Source: Datura wrightii | Lineage: Eukaryota; Streptophyta; Magnoliopsida; Solanales; Solanaceae | Direction: 5' to 3' | Assembly: GCA_035772735.1 (NCBI GenBank) | Contig: JASDFA010000003.1 | Location: 155,261,001 to 155,325,000, forward strand | DNA: 64,000 nt | In this document: one piece after another, positions 1 to 11,065 of the stretch | Position numbering within the stretch: position 1 is the stretch's first letter | Layout of the letters: each line of letters begins with the position of its first letter | The notes under the pieces: generated by a model | Told to the model about the DNA's origin: nothing | What the model saw: only the letters and a program-made list of their open reading frames with translations | Database searches by the model: none | Made by a program: the position numbers and the translations under genes

Positions 1-206
1 CATTAGAGCAAGTCGTATTCCAGGGAGTCTGGAAGCCGCGCTAAGTAGAGTTTTGTCTATGGATGTGTTGTGCACCACATACTATATGCAGGAGGCTGCA
101 AGGCATGATAGGATGGTTACTCTTTATTCTTAGCCAGTCATGCTATAGAGCGTTACAGTATAGGGTTGAGTCCCTAAGCTCATTATACTTTTTTTCTTAC
201 AGAGAA
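1..206 (+). other. Primer-binding site remnant and 5' leader of A1
   Basis: The first bases (cattagagcaagtcgtattc) align with the A2 leader, where the copy reads tggtatcagagcaggtcgta, the usual initiator-Met tRNA primer site just inside a 5' LTR. Here only its end is present and it is mutated. The leader then runs to the gag ATG at 207. A pyrimidine-rich stretch ending in cttacag lies just before that ATG and looks like a splice acceptor, but no matching donor was identified. Confidence 0.7.
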
Positions 207-1440
207 ATGTCGGACCAGCGACACCCTACGACAGGCAGGAGACTAGATGTAGCAGCAGGAGAGGGCACCAGCAGGGGGCACCAGCCTCAGTCAGAATCGG
301 CCTGATTTGAGGACGATATAGAGGTATCATCTCGACCTCCCCAGCAATCTCCACCACGTCAGGAGCCGTTTGGGACGGCCTGTATGACGGCACCGCCTCC
401 GACAGTTTCTATACTCGTACCATCCGACCAGGAGGTCAGGAGTGCGGTGGTTATGCTAGCCCAGATGATGGCTGATCAGCACCAGCCAGTGCCACCTACA
501 GTTGCAGAATCCATAGGAGGGCCTGGTAGCTCAAGGGTCCAAGAGTTCCTAGCACTAAGTCCCCCGCAATTCATAGGGACAGATCGTACCGAGGACCCTC
601 AGGACTTCTTAGACTAGATGCAGAGGATTTTCAGGGTGATGCATACTACACCCACAGAGTCAGTTGAGTTGGCGGTATTCCGGCTAGGGGACATCGTCGT
701 ACTGTGGTATGAGAGTTGGGAGAGGTCCCGATGGAGAGATGTTCCCCCTCCGACCTGGCCCATCTTCTCAGAGGCTTTCTTGGATCATTACCTACCGCGG
801 GAGATTCGATAGGCCCGAGTTGATCAGTTCCTACACTTGGAGCAGGGGTCGATGAGTTTTCGGGAATATGCCATGCGGTTTGATTCCTTGGCTCGATATG
901 ATCCAGCCTTTGTGGACACAATGCCAGTTAGGGTACACCGCTTTATTATGGGGTTGAACCCAGAATATGTTGAGACCTGCATCACAGCTACACTGCGAGA
1001 GGATATGGATATCGCCCATGTGCAGGCTTTTTCTCAAAATATTGAGGGTATCAAACAGCGGCAACGGGAATTAGGAGGACAAGTATAGAGCAGCGCCGCA
1101 GGGAAAGACCGGGAGAATTATCGGAGGAGTCCCAAGGAGGACCTAGGCCACGGTTATCATATTGGCCGCTTAGACCCCCACCTCCACCACAGCGGTAAAG
1201 GAGCAGGTCTAGTTGCTGAGGGCAGTTAGAACCCGACGAAGGATCGCAAGCAGTAGGTTCACAGCAACAGAGGAGAGTGGAGTAGAGTGGTTTACAATAC
1301 CACTTTGCCCTATTTGCAGTTGACGCCACTATGGAGCATGCAGGTATAGTTCCACAGCATGCTACATTTGTGGACAGGAGGGTCATCAGATGAGGAATTG
1401 TCCAGCTAGGGGTCAGGGTGATCGGGATCGACAGGATAGT
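207..1440 (+). pseudogene. A1 gag (capsid/nucleocapsid), broken
   Basis: Gag packages the element RNA into cytoplasmic particles. The ATG at 207 starts MSDQRHPTTGRRL, matching the A2 gag start. The capsid core motifs (FRLGDIVVLWYESWERSR, then DHYLPREIR, then HRFIMGLNPEYVETCIT) are recognisable but spread over several reading stretches. Stops at about 303, 615 and 810 interrupt it. The last two sit where A2 reads Gln, so a CAG to TAG change explains them. The nucleocapsid zinc knuckle near 1350-1395 (CYICGQEGHQMRNC) keeps a full CX2CX4HX4C set, unlike A2. No functional Gag is expected. Confidence 0.85.
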
Positions 1441-2062
1441 TCCTCGGCAAGATCACGAGCTCCAGCATCCCCGGCAGGGCGTAGGCCCTCAATTTCAGCC
1501 GGTAGAGGCCGAGGCAGATCAGGGGCCTCCAGTTCAGGTGCCGGTCCAGACCGTACTTATGCACTACCGGGGCGACAGGAGTCAGAGTCGTCACCAGATG
1601 TTGTGACAGGTATGCTGAACATTTGCTCTCATCCTACTTATGTGTTGATAGATCCAAGATCCACCTTGTCCTATGTTACACCGTTAGTGGCTCGGAAGTT
1701 TAGTATTATGCCGGAATTGCTTCGGCGACCTTTCTCAGTGTATACACCTGTTGCTGACTCTATCATGGCCAGAAGGGTCTATCAGGGGTGTACAGTAGAG
1801 GTTGCCAATCGTCATACTACGACAGACTTGATAGAACTAAAAATGGTTGATTTTGATGCTATTATGGGTATGGATTGGCTAGCTCCATGTTATGCCAATG
1901 TCGAATGTTGGACCAAGATTGTCCATTTCCACTTTCCAGGGAAGGCAGTACAGGAGTGGGAAAGGTAGTACAACCACGCCAAAAGGTAGGTTTATTTCCT
2001 ATCTTCGGGCGAGAAAATTGATAGAAAAGGGTGCATTTATCATATTGTCAGAGTTTAGGATA
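1441..2062 (+). pseudogene. A1 aspartic protease region, broken
   Basis: This is the retroviral-type aspartic protease that would mature the polyprotein. The reading stretch runs from the Gag tail through GMLNICSHPTYVLIDPR, then STLSYVTPLVARKF. The active-site block reads D-P-R-S-T where A2 has D-P-G-S-T, so the Gly next to the catalytic Asp is replaced by Arg (near 1650-1665). The frame closes at about 1966 and resumes in another frame (TTPKGRFISYLRARKLI), which marks a frameshift relative to A2. The region is inactive by two independent criteria. Confidence 0.8.
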
Positions 2063-2097
2063 TTCGGGCAGAGCCTCCGACCCTTCAGTCTATTCTA

Positions 2098-3592
2098 GTG
2101 GTTAATGAATTTCCCGACGTATTTTCAGATGAGCTTCCTGGTATTCCCCCAGAAAAGGAAATTGCTTTTGCAATTGATCTATTACCAGACACTCAGCCTA
2201 TATCTATTCCTCCATATCGGATGGCTCCTAATGAACTTAGAGAACTAAAGGAACAATTGAAGGATTTGCTAGACAGGGGCTTTATCAGGACGAGTACCTC
2301 ACCATGGGGTGCGCCAGTTCTGTTCGTAAGAAAGAAGGATGGCTCCCTCCGTATGTCTGTAGATTATTGGCAGTTGAATAAAGTCACTATCAAAAATAAG
2401 TACCCGCTTCCTAGAATAAATGATTTTTTTTATCAGCTACAGAGAACGAGGTATTTTTCAAAGATTGACTTAAGGTCAGGATATCATCAGGTCCAGGTTC
2501 GTGAAAGAGATATTCCAAAGACTGCCTTCAGGACCAGATATGGCCACTTTGAATTTCTAGTCATGTCCTTCGGACTGACAAACGCCCCAGCTATGTTTAT
2601 GGACCTGATGAACAACATTTTCAGACCATACCTGGACTTGTTCGTGATAGTATTTATTGATGATATTCTGGTATATTCCCGCTCAGAGGTAGATCACCAA
2701 GATCATCTACGGACAGTGCTCCAAATTCTCAGAGATCGCCAGCTATATGCAAAATTTTCTAAATGTGAATTTTGGCTGAATTCAGTAGCCTTCTTGGTCC
2801 ATATTGTGTCAGATGCTGGTATACAGGTAGATACGCAAAAGATAGAGGCAGTGAAAACATGGCCTAGACCTACCACTCCGATCGAGGTACATAGTTTCCT
2901 GGGGTTAGCCGGGTATTACAGAAGGTTCGTAGAAGGATTTTCCACTTTAGCAGCACCTTTAACCAAACTGACGCAAAAGGAAGCAACATTCCATCGGACT
3001 GAGGCATGTGAGCAGAGCTTTCAGGAACTGAAAGACAGATTGATATCAGTACTGGTGCTAACGTTGCTAGAAGGAACAAAGGGTTATGCATTCTATTGTG
3101 ATTCTTCGGGTGTTGGGTTAGGATGTGTTTTGATGCAGCATGGTAAGGTGATTGCCTATGCCTCCAGGCAGCTGAGGAAGCATGAGAAGAACTACCCCAC
3201 CCATGACCTGGAGTTAGCCACGGTGATTCATGCCTTGAAAATATGTACACTACCTGTATGGCGTCCACATAGGTATTTTCACTGATCACAAAAGCCTGCA
3301 GTATATTTTCACCCAAAAAGAGTTGAATCTGCGACAGCGTCGCTGGTTGGAGCTGTTAAAGGATTATGATGTGAATATTTTATATCACCTAGGAAGGGCC
3401 AATGTTGTAGCAGATGCCCTTATCCGCAAATCCATGGGAAGCCTGGCATATTTACAGCCCGAGCGGCAGGAATTGGCCCAAGAATTGCATCAGCTAGCCA
3501 GTTTAGCCATTTGTATAGTGGAATCAGGAGACAATGGAGCGGTAATCCAGAATACCGCAGTGTCATCATTGGTTATGGAAATAGAAGGCAGT
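2098..3592 (+). pseudogene. A1 reverse transcriptase and RNase H, frameshifted
   Basis: This would copy element RNA into DNA and degrade the RNA strand. The longest open stretch (2098-3285) begins at a GTG and is an internal piece of the polyprotein, not a separate gene. RT landmarks in order are FPDVFSDELPGIPPEKE, PYRMAPNELRELKEQL, WGAPVLFVRKKDGSLRMSVD, FRTRYGHFEFLVMSFGL and the catalytic FIDDILVYSRSE. RNase H follows with FYCDSSGVGLGCVLMQHGK and the conserved DLELATVIHALK. At about 3240 the frame is lost: the stretch matching A2 'MWRHYLYGV' is short by a few bases. It resumes at 3323 with NLRQRRWLELLKDYDVNILY. RT catalytic residues are retained but the copy is dead. Confidence 0.88.
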
Positions 3593-4635
3593 TAATATGG
3601 ATTTTGTGGTAGGATTACCTCGTACCAGGTGTAAATATGATTCTATCTGGGTAATTGTTGACAGGTTGACAAAATCATCTCACTTTCTGCCAGTAAGGGC
3701 TACCTTTTCAGCCGAAAATTATGCTGAGCTGGATATTAGAGAAATAGTCTGATTGCATGGTGTTCCGCTGTCAATTATCTCTGACAGAGGGGCGCAGTTT
3801 ACAGCTAAGTTTTGGCAATCTTTTCAGAGGGGTCTGGGGACGCAGGTTAACCTGGGCACAACCTTCCATCCTCAGACAGACGGGCAGGAAGAACGTATAA
3901 TCCAAACACTCGAGGATATGTTATGGGCATGTGTGCTAGATTTTGGAGGCAGTTGGGATGAATATCTACCACTTATTGAATTTTCCTATAATAACAGTTA
4001 TCATTCAGCAATTTAGATGGCGCCTTATGAAGTGTTAAATGGGCGAAAATACAGATCGCCAGCTGGTTGGTTTGAGGTAGGAGAATCAGTATTGATTGGG
4101 CCAGATATTATTCATCAGTCAGAAGAGAAAGTAAAGCTTATCAGGGAACGTCTGCTGACAACTCAAAGCCGCCAGAAATCTTATGCTGATGTGCGGCGAA
4201 GAAACCTAGAATTTAATGTGGGTGACTGGGTATTCCTGAAGGTTTCACTGATGAAGGGTGTGATGAGATTTGGTAAGAAAGGCAAGCTCAGCCCGAGGTT
4301 TACTGGGCCTTATTAGATTCGCCAAAGGATAGGCCAAGTGGCTTATGAATTGGATTTACCTCAAGAATTAGAATCCGTTCACCTAATTTTTCACGTATCA
4401 ATGTTGAGGAAGTGTATAGGAGATCCCTCCTAGATTGTCCCAGTCAAAGACGTCCAAATCACCGAGGAGTTAGCCTATGAAGAAGCTCCAGTAGCCATAC
4501 TAGATCGGCAGATCCGCAGACTGAGAACTAAAGATGTTACTTCTGTTAAAGTGTTATGGTGAAATAAGAACCGAGAGGAGATGACCTGGGAAGCAGAAGA
4601 TGATATGAAAATCAGATATCCTCAGTTATTTTAGA
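3593..4635 (+). pseudogene. A1 integrase core and chromodomain-like tail, N-terminally deleted
   Basis: Integrase would insert the cDNA. The catalytic core remains: VIVDRLTKSSHF (first Asp), ISDRGAQFTAKFWQSF (second Asp), and QTDGQEERIIQTLED (Glu). The HHCC zinc-binding domain present in A2 at 13.8-14.1 kb is absent. The RNase H tail (LVMEIEGS) runs straight into the core's MDFVVGLPRTR, so roughly 0.5 kb is deleted near 3590. The C-terminal part (LDRQIRRLRTKDVTSVK, then EEMTWEAEDDMK) is a chromodomain-like module that may guide insertion toward particular chromatin. Stops at about 3750, 4015, 4314, 4432 and 4560 break it further. Confidence 0.85.
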
Positions 4636-4905
4636 CTTAGTCAGATTGTGCAGCCAGAGGTATGTTGTTATTGTTGTTTCATAAGTTGCGTTATATACAT
4701 GTATATGTGGAGTAGTTGACTTCAGTCTACTGTGAAATGAATGTCATAGTCTTGTGTGGAGTACCTGTATTGGACTTTTCTGTGTTTCAGGGTTTTTGGA
4801 TAGTCCATATTACAGGGGAGACTCTGTCAAATTTTTTTTAGAATAAGTAATTGCAAGGTTAAGGTTCTTGCAAGTAGAAGTTAACATTCGAGGACGAATG
4901 TTCTT

Positions 4906-4918
4906 AAGGGGGGGAGGA
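4906..4918 (+). other. Polypurine tract of A1
   Basis: A purine run (aagggggggagga) lies directly before the TG that opens the 3' LTR. It would prime plus-strand DNA synthesis. The same tract appears inverted beside the A2 3' LTR at about 12490-12504. Confidence 0.85.
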
Positions 4919-7040
4919 TGTTACACCCGGTAAGTTTCTAGCGTTTAGTCGGCCTATTCGCATATTGGTTTAGAGTTTTAGAGTGTCATACGTCCGAGGA
5001 AAGGGCCCGGGGAAAGGCCGAACGAGTGCCAAGTCGGGATTTCGCGAGAGGAGGCCGAACCAAGTTGCCCAGAGGGGCCTGCTCCTCCGCGTTAGCCAAC
5101 GTGGCATGGAGCAGAATCATCACATTGGGCAACGTGCCACGTTGCCTTGTCTGCAGCCTCAAGTATATAAGGGTCTCACACTTAGAAATGAGATCATAAT
5201 TCATATATCTTCGACCAGCAGAGAATAGGGACGCAGGAAAACATTTAATTTTCATCCGATTACTCCGCTAAACACCGTCCAAATCCAAATTAACTTCAGG
5301 TATCGAAGTACAAGGCTGCAGGGAGCATTTCTACGGAGTTAGTTTCGTGAAATTCGCTCGGCGAATCGTCGTCCCGCCGAGCCAAAGTTGTTGGAATTGC
5401 TCCAAACTAGTGTCAATACGATCCCAGACTTAAAGTAAGCATTTCTCCCTTCTAGAATTTGGAGAAATAACGAGGTTTCAACCGTGTTCCATAAAGTTAG
5501 AATATAGTTAATATTTATATATAAAGTTTTCCTTTTTGCCGAATTTAGTGTTAAAACTAGTCCTATATTTTCAGTAACACGATTTCAGTTGGGAAGAGCT
5601 ATTGAATACTAATTGGAACCTTTCAGTTAATCAGAAACCGGCAATCGAGGTATGTTAAGACATTTTCTTGCGGCAAGTTAGTTTCTTCAGCATAGTAATC
5701 CAGTATGAATCCCAATAAAGCATGTCAGGAGTATATCATGTTCAGTTGTTGTTGTCAGTTGAGACTCGCAAATTGTATTGTTTTGGGCTGGATTATACAT
5801 GTATAGCTTCCATGACCACCCCAGAGTTAATAGCTGTGTCGCCGCCCGCCAGGGGCGAGGATACGTCGCTCTACGGAGCGGCATGCCGTCCGCAAGGGAC
5901 GAAGATGGGGATCCATATCCTCATATTGTTGTGGTTGACCTTATACACACACCCGCCGAGCGTTTACGCCCAGGGTGTAGATATCAGGAGTCCTCCGGAC
6001 TCAAACTCAGACACAGCTACAATCAGGGGCCGAGCGGGCCCAGTTGCAGACCCAGGGGATCGGCAGGACGCTTATAGCTGGTAGTTGACTCAATATGACC
6101 TGGATAGGGGTATATAGATTGAGGTGTACTCACTAGGGCTAATGGGGCCCAGGTGGGTTGTTCTGTGCTGATTGTACCTTCCGGCTTATGGGGGCCAGGT
6201 AAGGTTTATGTTTGCATTAGTTACTGATAGTTAGACAGTAGGACGCCTCGTTTGTCAGGTATGACCCCCACCTTCCTTATCACAGTTATGTTTAGTCCTG
6301 ATTTCACTACTTCAGTCATTCTCAGTCAATTTCCTTTACTTTAGTTATTGTCAGTTCTATTTCCTTACTTTCAGTTATTTAAAGTTACTGCTTTACATAC
6401 TCAGTACCTGTGGTACTGACGCCCTTTTCTAGGGCGCTGCATTACTTTCCTGCAGGTACACATAGAAGAGGAGCAGGTCCCTCGTAGTTCCAATCAGCCG
6501 TATAGAGCCATCAGCTCCTTTCTTCTGGAGCTTGTGTGATAGAGGCTTATTTCTCTTGTTTTTACAGTATGGGTAGGTCGGGGCCCTGTCCCGACTATCT
6601 TATTACTCCTAGAGGCTTGCAGATTGCATTACTTCCCTGTGGTTAGATGATATCGGTCGTGTGGGGCCCATATGTGTTTTAGACTATGTGTGTTGGTCGT
6701 GCGGGGCCCTGTTTAGCTGTTGATTGGTGGCCTTGTCGGTCATAGCTCAGTTTAGCATCTGATTTCGCTTTCCAGTTATAACTAGATATCATAGTGGCCT
6801 TGTCGGCCCGCTTAGGACTCCCTATATTTGTTTGTCTCTGGTTAGCTGTTTATTTTCACAGGTGGCTATAGGCCTTGTAGGCAGAGGGTTGTATTTACAG
6901 CCGCTATAGAGCCCGTTGTTTTCTTGATTCCAAAGTTAGAGTCAGCCCTGAACCAGAGGTGTTTAGGCTCAATCAGCTCAGTAGTTCAGATCCTAGAGCC
7001 CACTAGGTGTCAGTCATGCCTCCCAAGGTGGGGCGTGACA
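4919..7040 (+). repeat. 3' LTR of A1 (2,122 bp)
   Basis: It begins TGTTACACCCGG right after the purine tract and ends GTGGGGCGTGACA, giving TG...CA ends. The A2 LTR reads the same ends with slight changes. It holds a TATA-like box at 5164-5171, a conserved GC-rich block at about 5819-5915 shared with both A2 LTRs, and long downstream R/U5 sequence. No coding capacity. The target duplication cannot be checked because the 5' end is outside the window. Confidence 0.88.
5164..5171 (+). promoter_or_regulatory. LTR TATA box (A1)
   Basis: The sequence tatataag lies about 245 bp inside the LTR, in a GC-rich context (cctcaagTATATAAGggtc). The equivalent position in A2 reads agtatataaa on the minus strand, so the site is conserved. 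It probably sets the start of element transcription, which would make U3 short and R/U5 about 1.8 kb. Confidence 0.6.
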
Positions 7041-9403
7041 AAAATATTGAATATTGAAAAAAAAATCAATTGAAAATAATAATAATAATATTTTAAAGAA
7101 ATACAACATGAATTCCAAAAAGTTGCATCATTGATATAAATTTCAGATTTATTGTTAAGTTTGATAATTAGTCAAACTACTGTTTTATTTGATAACTAGA
7201 TATCAAAGTATTGCTATTTATAAAAATTCCTCTAAAAATAATTAGAAAACGAAAAATAAGATAATATTATGAATGATTATTCAATTTTTATTTTATTACA
7301 CCAAATTAATAATATATTTTTATAATAAAAATATCATTCAACTTTGTTTAACTTCACGGAAAGCCATCAAACCATTTTTTGTGACCAAAATATTTACTCA
7401 AATTTATCTAACAATCACATAAAGTTATTGAACAATTCTTTTTATAACCAAAAAAAATATTTAATTTTGCTTAAATATTTCGGTAGAGGAGATAGAGCTG
7501 GTAGAGATGACAAGCAGAAGCTCTCGGAAGAATTAAAAGATCTATTTTATTTTTTATTAAGATCTGTTTGATCATGCGAGATAAAATCATGAAATTATGA
7601 TATAAAATCATATGATATGAAGTTGAAGTTTTGTTCGGACATGTAACTTGAAAATTTTAAGATGTATTTTTCCTCATAAATATAAAAACCCCATAAGTTA
7701 TGAAAATTATCAAAATTTCTTCAATTCTTATACAATCTTACCAAATAAGTAAAAGTTCATAACAAAGTATAATACACTTTCACAAAATTAAGTTTTTTTA
7801 GAAAATACAACATTTATTGATCAAATTTTAGTTTAATAAAACGTAATATTGAATATGAGTTATAGTGTATTAATCTTTGATATAATCTTTCCACATAGTA
7901 TGGACTATCTCCTCACGTTGAGCATATATTTCTCGATTAGAAGACCACGGAGACAAACCAGTATTGTTACTTTGAGCCGTTTGTGGAATATATAAAATGA
8001 GAAATTTTTTTATATATAAAATATAAATTTGTGGGTCAAATTTTGTATTTAGAAAAGTATTTGAGATGATTTAGAATTTCAAATCAAGGTTTTTTGAGAA
8101 TTTAAGATTTTATCTCATGATTTCAAATTGTGAGATGAAATTGCATGTCCAAACGTCTAAATGACTTCCAATAATACTTAAGTTAAATTGAATGAGTTTT
8201 AAAATTATAAAAAAAACTAGTTAATTACTTTTGAGGGGTGATCTTTTATCATAAAGTAATTTCATTGTTAAAAATATATTTTTAAAAAATTAAATTCAAT
8301 GATTACCTATAATATTAAATGTAGTAAAATGTTAGGTTTTTACGCCATTCTTTTTCTATTGAAATGTCTTTCCCTCCTAGAAGCGTCTTCCTTCATGGAG
8401 TTGAATTACCAAAATTGCAAATTGTGGCTTTATAAATATTACTTGCACTTGACTTATATATATATATTCAGAATTTTCAACGTTACGTAACTTTATTGAT
8501 TTGAATAACCTACGAGTATATATGTTGGAACAATCAACATAATATATTTACTTTCTTTGTTAAAATTTTATATTGAAATGTTAGGCAGGTGATATTTTCT
8601 TTCAAGGTAAAAAATGGACTTGTCCAAATACTTTACGTTTAATAGCCAAAATCGATCTGTAAATTGAGTTTCGTTAAAGAATATAGAGAAATAAAAACAC
8701 AATTAAATAATTTTGATCATAGGATATGTTTTTCTATTTAATTCATTGCACAGTTAATCATTTTCTTTTTATAAATGGGAAAATAATTTAAAAATAAACA
8801 GGAATGGATCCATTACTTGATTTATACTGTTCCAATATTTTGAACAAGTTGAACTACTGACTTTCATCGAAATATTCCTACGATTATTATACAAACCAGA
8901 AATAAAATGTTGAAGGAATTCTTAGAATCTAATCAATCAAATGGTAGGTATAAAATCCAATCACCAGCTAAGCAAACCAAAACACAATCCTTAAAGAAAA
9001 CCTTATATTATAATTTTGTTTAGAGAAACGGATTAAAATACTTACATAGAGACAACTACTCTCCATTAAATAATGAGAAGTCAGCTAGATCAGATTAACA
9101 TCAATGCAAATTTCATCTAATTTTGATAGTACTAAATAATTATGTACAGACTAGAGAGGAAGGGTAGTCTTCCATCAATTATCTTACAATTTTCTTATGA
9201 TAGTTAATTCAATCTACTTTAAAAAAATGAAATCAAATACAAATCATATCACTAAATCGTTCATAACTAAAAAGAATTTTTTTAATAATTTATTCTTAAA
9301 TAGATTATCAAAAAATTCTGTCATTTAGTTATTAAATTTATTTCGCGGCCAATTTTTATTTTCCTTTTGAGCAGCTATTTACCCCTTTGATGATGAAGGT
9401 CAT
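7041..9403. other. AT-rich intergenic DNA
   Basis: Between the A1 LTR and the end of the 9404-10240 gene I see no coding region. Short open stretches at about 7344-7571 and 8299-8490 are low-complexity and do not resemble a protein. A possible MITE-like inverted repeat (7563-8160) is listed separately. Confidence 0.6.
7563..8160. mobile_element. Putative MITE-like inverted-repeat element
   Basis: The left end reads ctgtttgatcatgc followed by agataaaatcatgaaatt. The right end, reverse-complemented, reads cgtttggacatgcaatttc followed by atcatgagataaaatctt. The two ends therefore form imperfect inverted repeats flanking about 600 bp of AT-rich, non-coding DNA. The style resembles non-autonomous elements common in Solanaceae, but I could not define an exact target duplication, so boundaries are approximate. 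Confidence 0.35.
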
Positions 9404-10240
9404 TCACTTTAAACAGTCAACGAAGTCATCGTCAATGATAACGGCGCCGGCGTCCAGCCACATGTTACCATCGAGCACCGTCACCGTCTCCACCGGTGAT
9501 TTCGCTTTCCTCATATCACCGATCTTTAGAATTCGGGCGACTTCATCTTTGACGTAGAGTTTCTCAATGCCACCGATACCCAACGCTTTCCCTTTACCCC
9601 ACTCGGCACATATCGCCGGCGACTGACGCCTCATTCTCGCGTCATAAGCAGCTAAAACGGTACCTTTTTTATCATCTCTAGCATAAGACGAAAATACCAT
9701 CGCCGGAGACGGCGACGTCCAAAAATTGCTCATCTTTTGTTCCTTGTTCAAATCCCAGAGCCTTACAACACTTTTTCCGGCGACAAATTCGGTTAGCGGA
9801 ATTCTTTCGTAGCTGCTCCGTCGCCATCTGAGTCTTAAATTACTTTTTTGACCTTGCTTACTGAAATAGAAACTCGAACCCGCCACAGAAAAATCTCGAT
9901 CAACTGGTTGTTGATCTCGAGAAGAGATCGTGGGTGTTAGCTCTTCATCGTTCGAAGAAACCGATGAGCATTCATCATCATCATCGGAAAAGTCAAAATC
10001 CTCGCTGAGATACTGAAGAAGAGGCTCAGCAGAAGGCTTTATCCTACGTAAGTAAATGAATATAAGCTTAATTCTTCTGATTAAGCTGCTAAAAGTAGCA
10101 AATATGGCAAGAAACAGAGCACCCCATTTCCAGAAACTGTACAGTTGGGGAACCTTTTCGATATCCGAAAGAGAAAAGAATTGGGAAATTAAAGATGGGT
10201 CCTGTAGACATTTTACATCTGCTTCATAATTGCTGATCAT
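9404..10240 (-). CDS. Single-exon plant protein of unknown function with one membrane segment (278 aa)
   Basis: An intact ATG-to-TGA reading frame, rich in G and C compared with its AT-rich surroundings, which is typical of a real plant gene. I do not recognise the family by name. The protein has a hydrophobic, probably membrane-spanning stretch at about residues 37-64, with basic residues within and after it (RRIK, LRRIK). A very acidic linker follows at about 80-100 (DFDFSDDDDE), then a Ser/Arg-rich part. The C-terminal globular region (about 135-278) includes VVRLWDLNKEQ, AICAEWGKGKALGIGG and WLDAGAVIIDDDFVDCL. This suggests a membrane-anchored protein with a conserved domain facing one side. 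It has a TATA box upstream and no intron. It stands alone between two retrotransposons. Function is left open. Confidence 0.85.
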   Translation of the reverse strand: MISNYEADVKCLQDPSLISQFFSLSDIEKVPQLYSFWKWGALFLAIFATFSSLIRRIKLIFIYLRRIKPSAEPLLQYLSEDFDFSDDDDECSSVSSNDEELTPTISSRDQQPVDRDFSVAGSSFYFSKQGQKSNLRLRWRRSSYERIPLTEFVAGKSVVRLWDLNKEQKMSNFWTSPSPAMVFSSYARDDKKGTVLAAYDARMRRQSPAICAEWGKGKALGIGGIEKLYVKDEVARILKIGDMRKAKSPVETVTVLDGNMWLDAGAVIIDDDFVDCLK

Positions 10241-10278
10241 GCTTTTGAACTTTCAGCCAATGAAGACGGAGAAAGGTA

Positions 10279-10352
10279 ATAAAGAAACTGTTTGATAAAA
10301 TGCTTCAAAGAAGATTGGTTATAAAGAAACTGTTTGATAAAGTGCTTGAAAG
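10279..10352 (-). repeat. Two-copy 32-bp direct repeat in the 5' leader of the 278-aa gene
   Basis: The 32-bp unit beginning ataaagaaactgtttgataa occurs at 10279-10310 and 10321-10352 (period 42) with two mismatches. It lies between the gene's ATG and its TATA box and is therefore probably within the 5' untranslated leader. Confidence 0.8.
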
Positions 10353-10398
10353 ACTACTAGAATATATAAGGGAGATTGGTTTGGAAAAGTGAAAGGAA

Positions 10399-10413
10399 TG
10401 GCGTATATATATA
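10399..10413 (-). promoter_or_regulatory. TATA box of the 278-aa gene
   Basis: On the minus strand this reads ctatatatatac, about 160 bp before the ATG, a normal distance for a plant promoter with a leader of about 130 bp. No other strong candidate lies nearer the start codon. Confidence 0.6.
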
Positions 10414-11065
10414 GTGGAGAATTGGCACAACCCCAGGATGACACCAATCGGAATTGTATGAATCTAAACATTAATTTATGTATGAAATTTATTAAAATAC
10501 AATAAAATAGAAAATATTATTTTATATTAAAAATATAATGAGTTCAAAATATTAATATACGCGGACAAAGTACTAGCTAAGAGATGATAAAACAAGATGT
10601 TTGGGTTGTTGGAATATGACGTGGAGCATCTTAATTGGTGAAGAAGTAAAACATGGTGGGCCATGTTAGAAAGGCAAGGGCATATATTTAAAAGATTCCC
10701 TGATATAAAAGAGAAATCGTAGAGCAAGGTCATTCGTGACTCAGCAGCTGAGGACATGTTTCATGTTTGGCTTCAGCTCGTTAGACTCATCGCCTGCGCG
10801 GGACAGTTGAATTTTTCTGGAGGGGGTTCAGTCTCTAGTTTAGCTTTCGTACAAGGAAAAGGGTTAAATTTATTTTTTATTTTAATTTAATAATTCATTT
10901 TATTTTTTATCGTATTATGAGATTATATTTATCTTTATTATCATTCACTTATTCAATTTTATCTCAATTTAATGAAAATTTTTAATGCACAATAAATTAT
11001 TCATTTTTAAAAATAAATATCCAAAAATGAAACTTTAAAAATTAAATCGAATCGAATCGAACTTG
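10414..11065. other. Upstream region of the 278-aa gene; no coding signal
   Basis: AT-rich sequence between the TATA box and the broken edge of the A2 3' LTR. A short open stretch at 10527-10757 has no protein-like features. The distal promoter of the 278-aa gene is presumably here, now bounded by retrotransposon sequence at 11066. Confidence 0.5.

Larger units (their letters stand above)
1..7040 (+). mobile_element. Ty3/gypsy Tekay-like LTR retrotransposon A1 (degenerate, 5' LTR outside window)
   Basis: The order gag, protease, RT, RNase H, integrase with a chromodomain-like tail, purine tract and 3' LTR reads on the plus strand. This is the layout of a Ty3 chromovirus of Tekay/Del type. 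The window opens at the primer-binding site, so the 5' LTR lies immediately upstream. The coding part carries many stops and frameshifts and an internal deletion at about 3590, so the copy cannot encode its own proteins. The family is the same as A2 at 11066-20306: proteins and LTR blocks align throughout. The family call rests on domain order and motifs seen here; clade assignment is from memory of the family. Confidence 0.9.
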
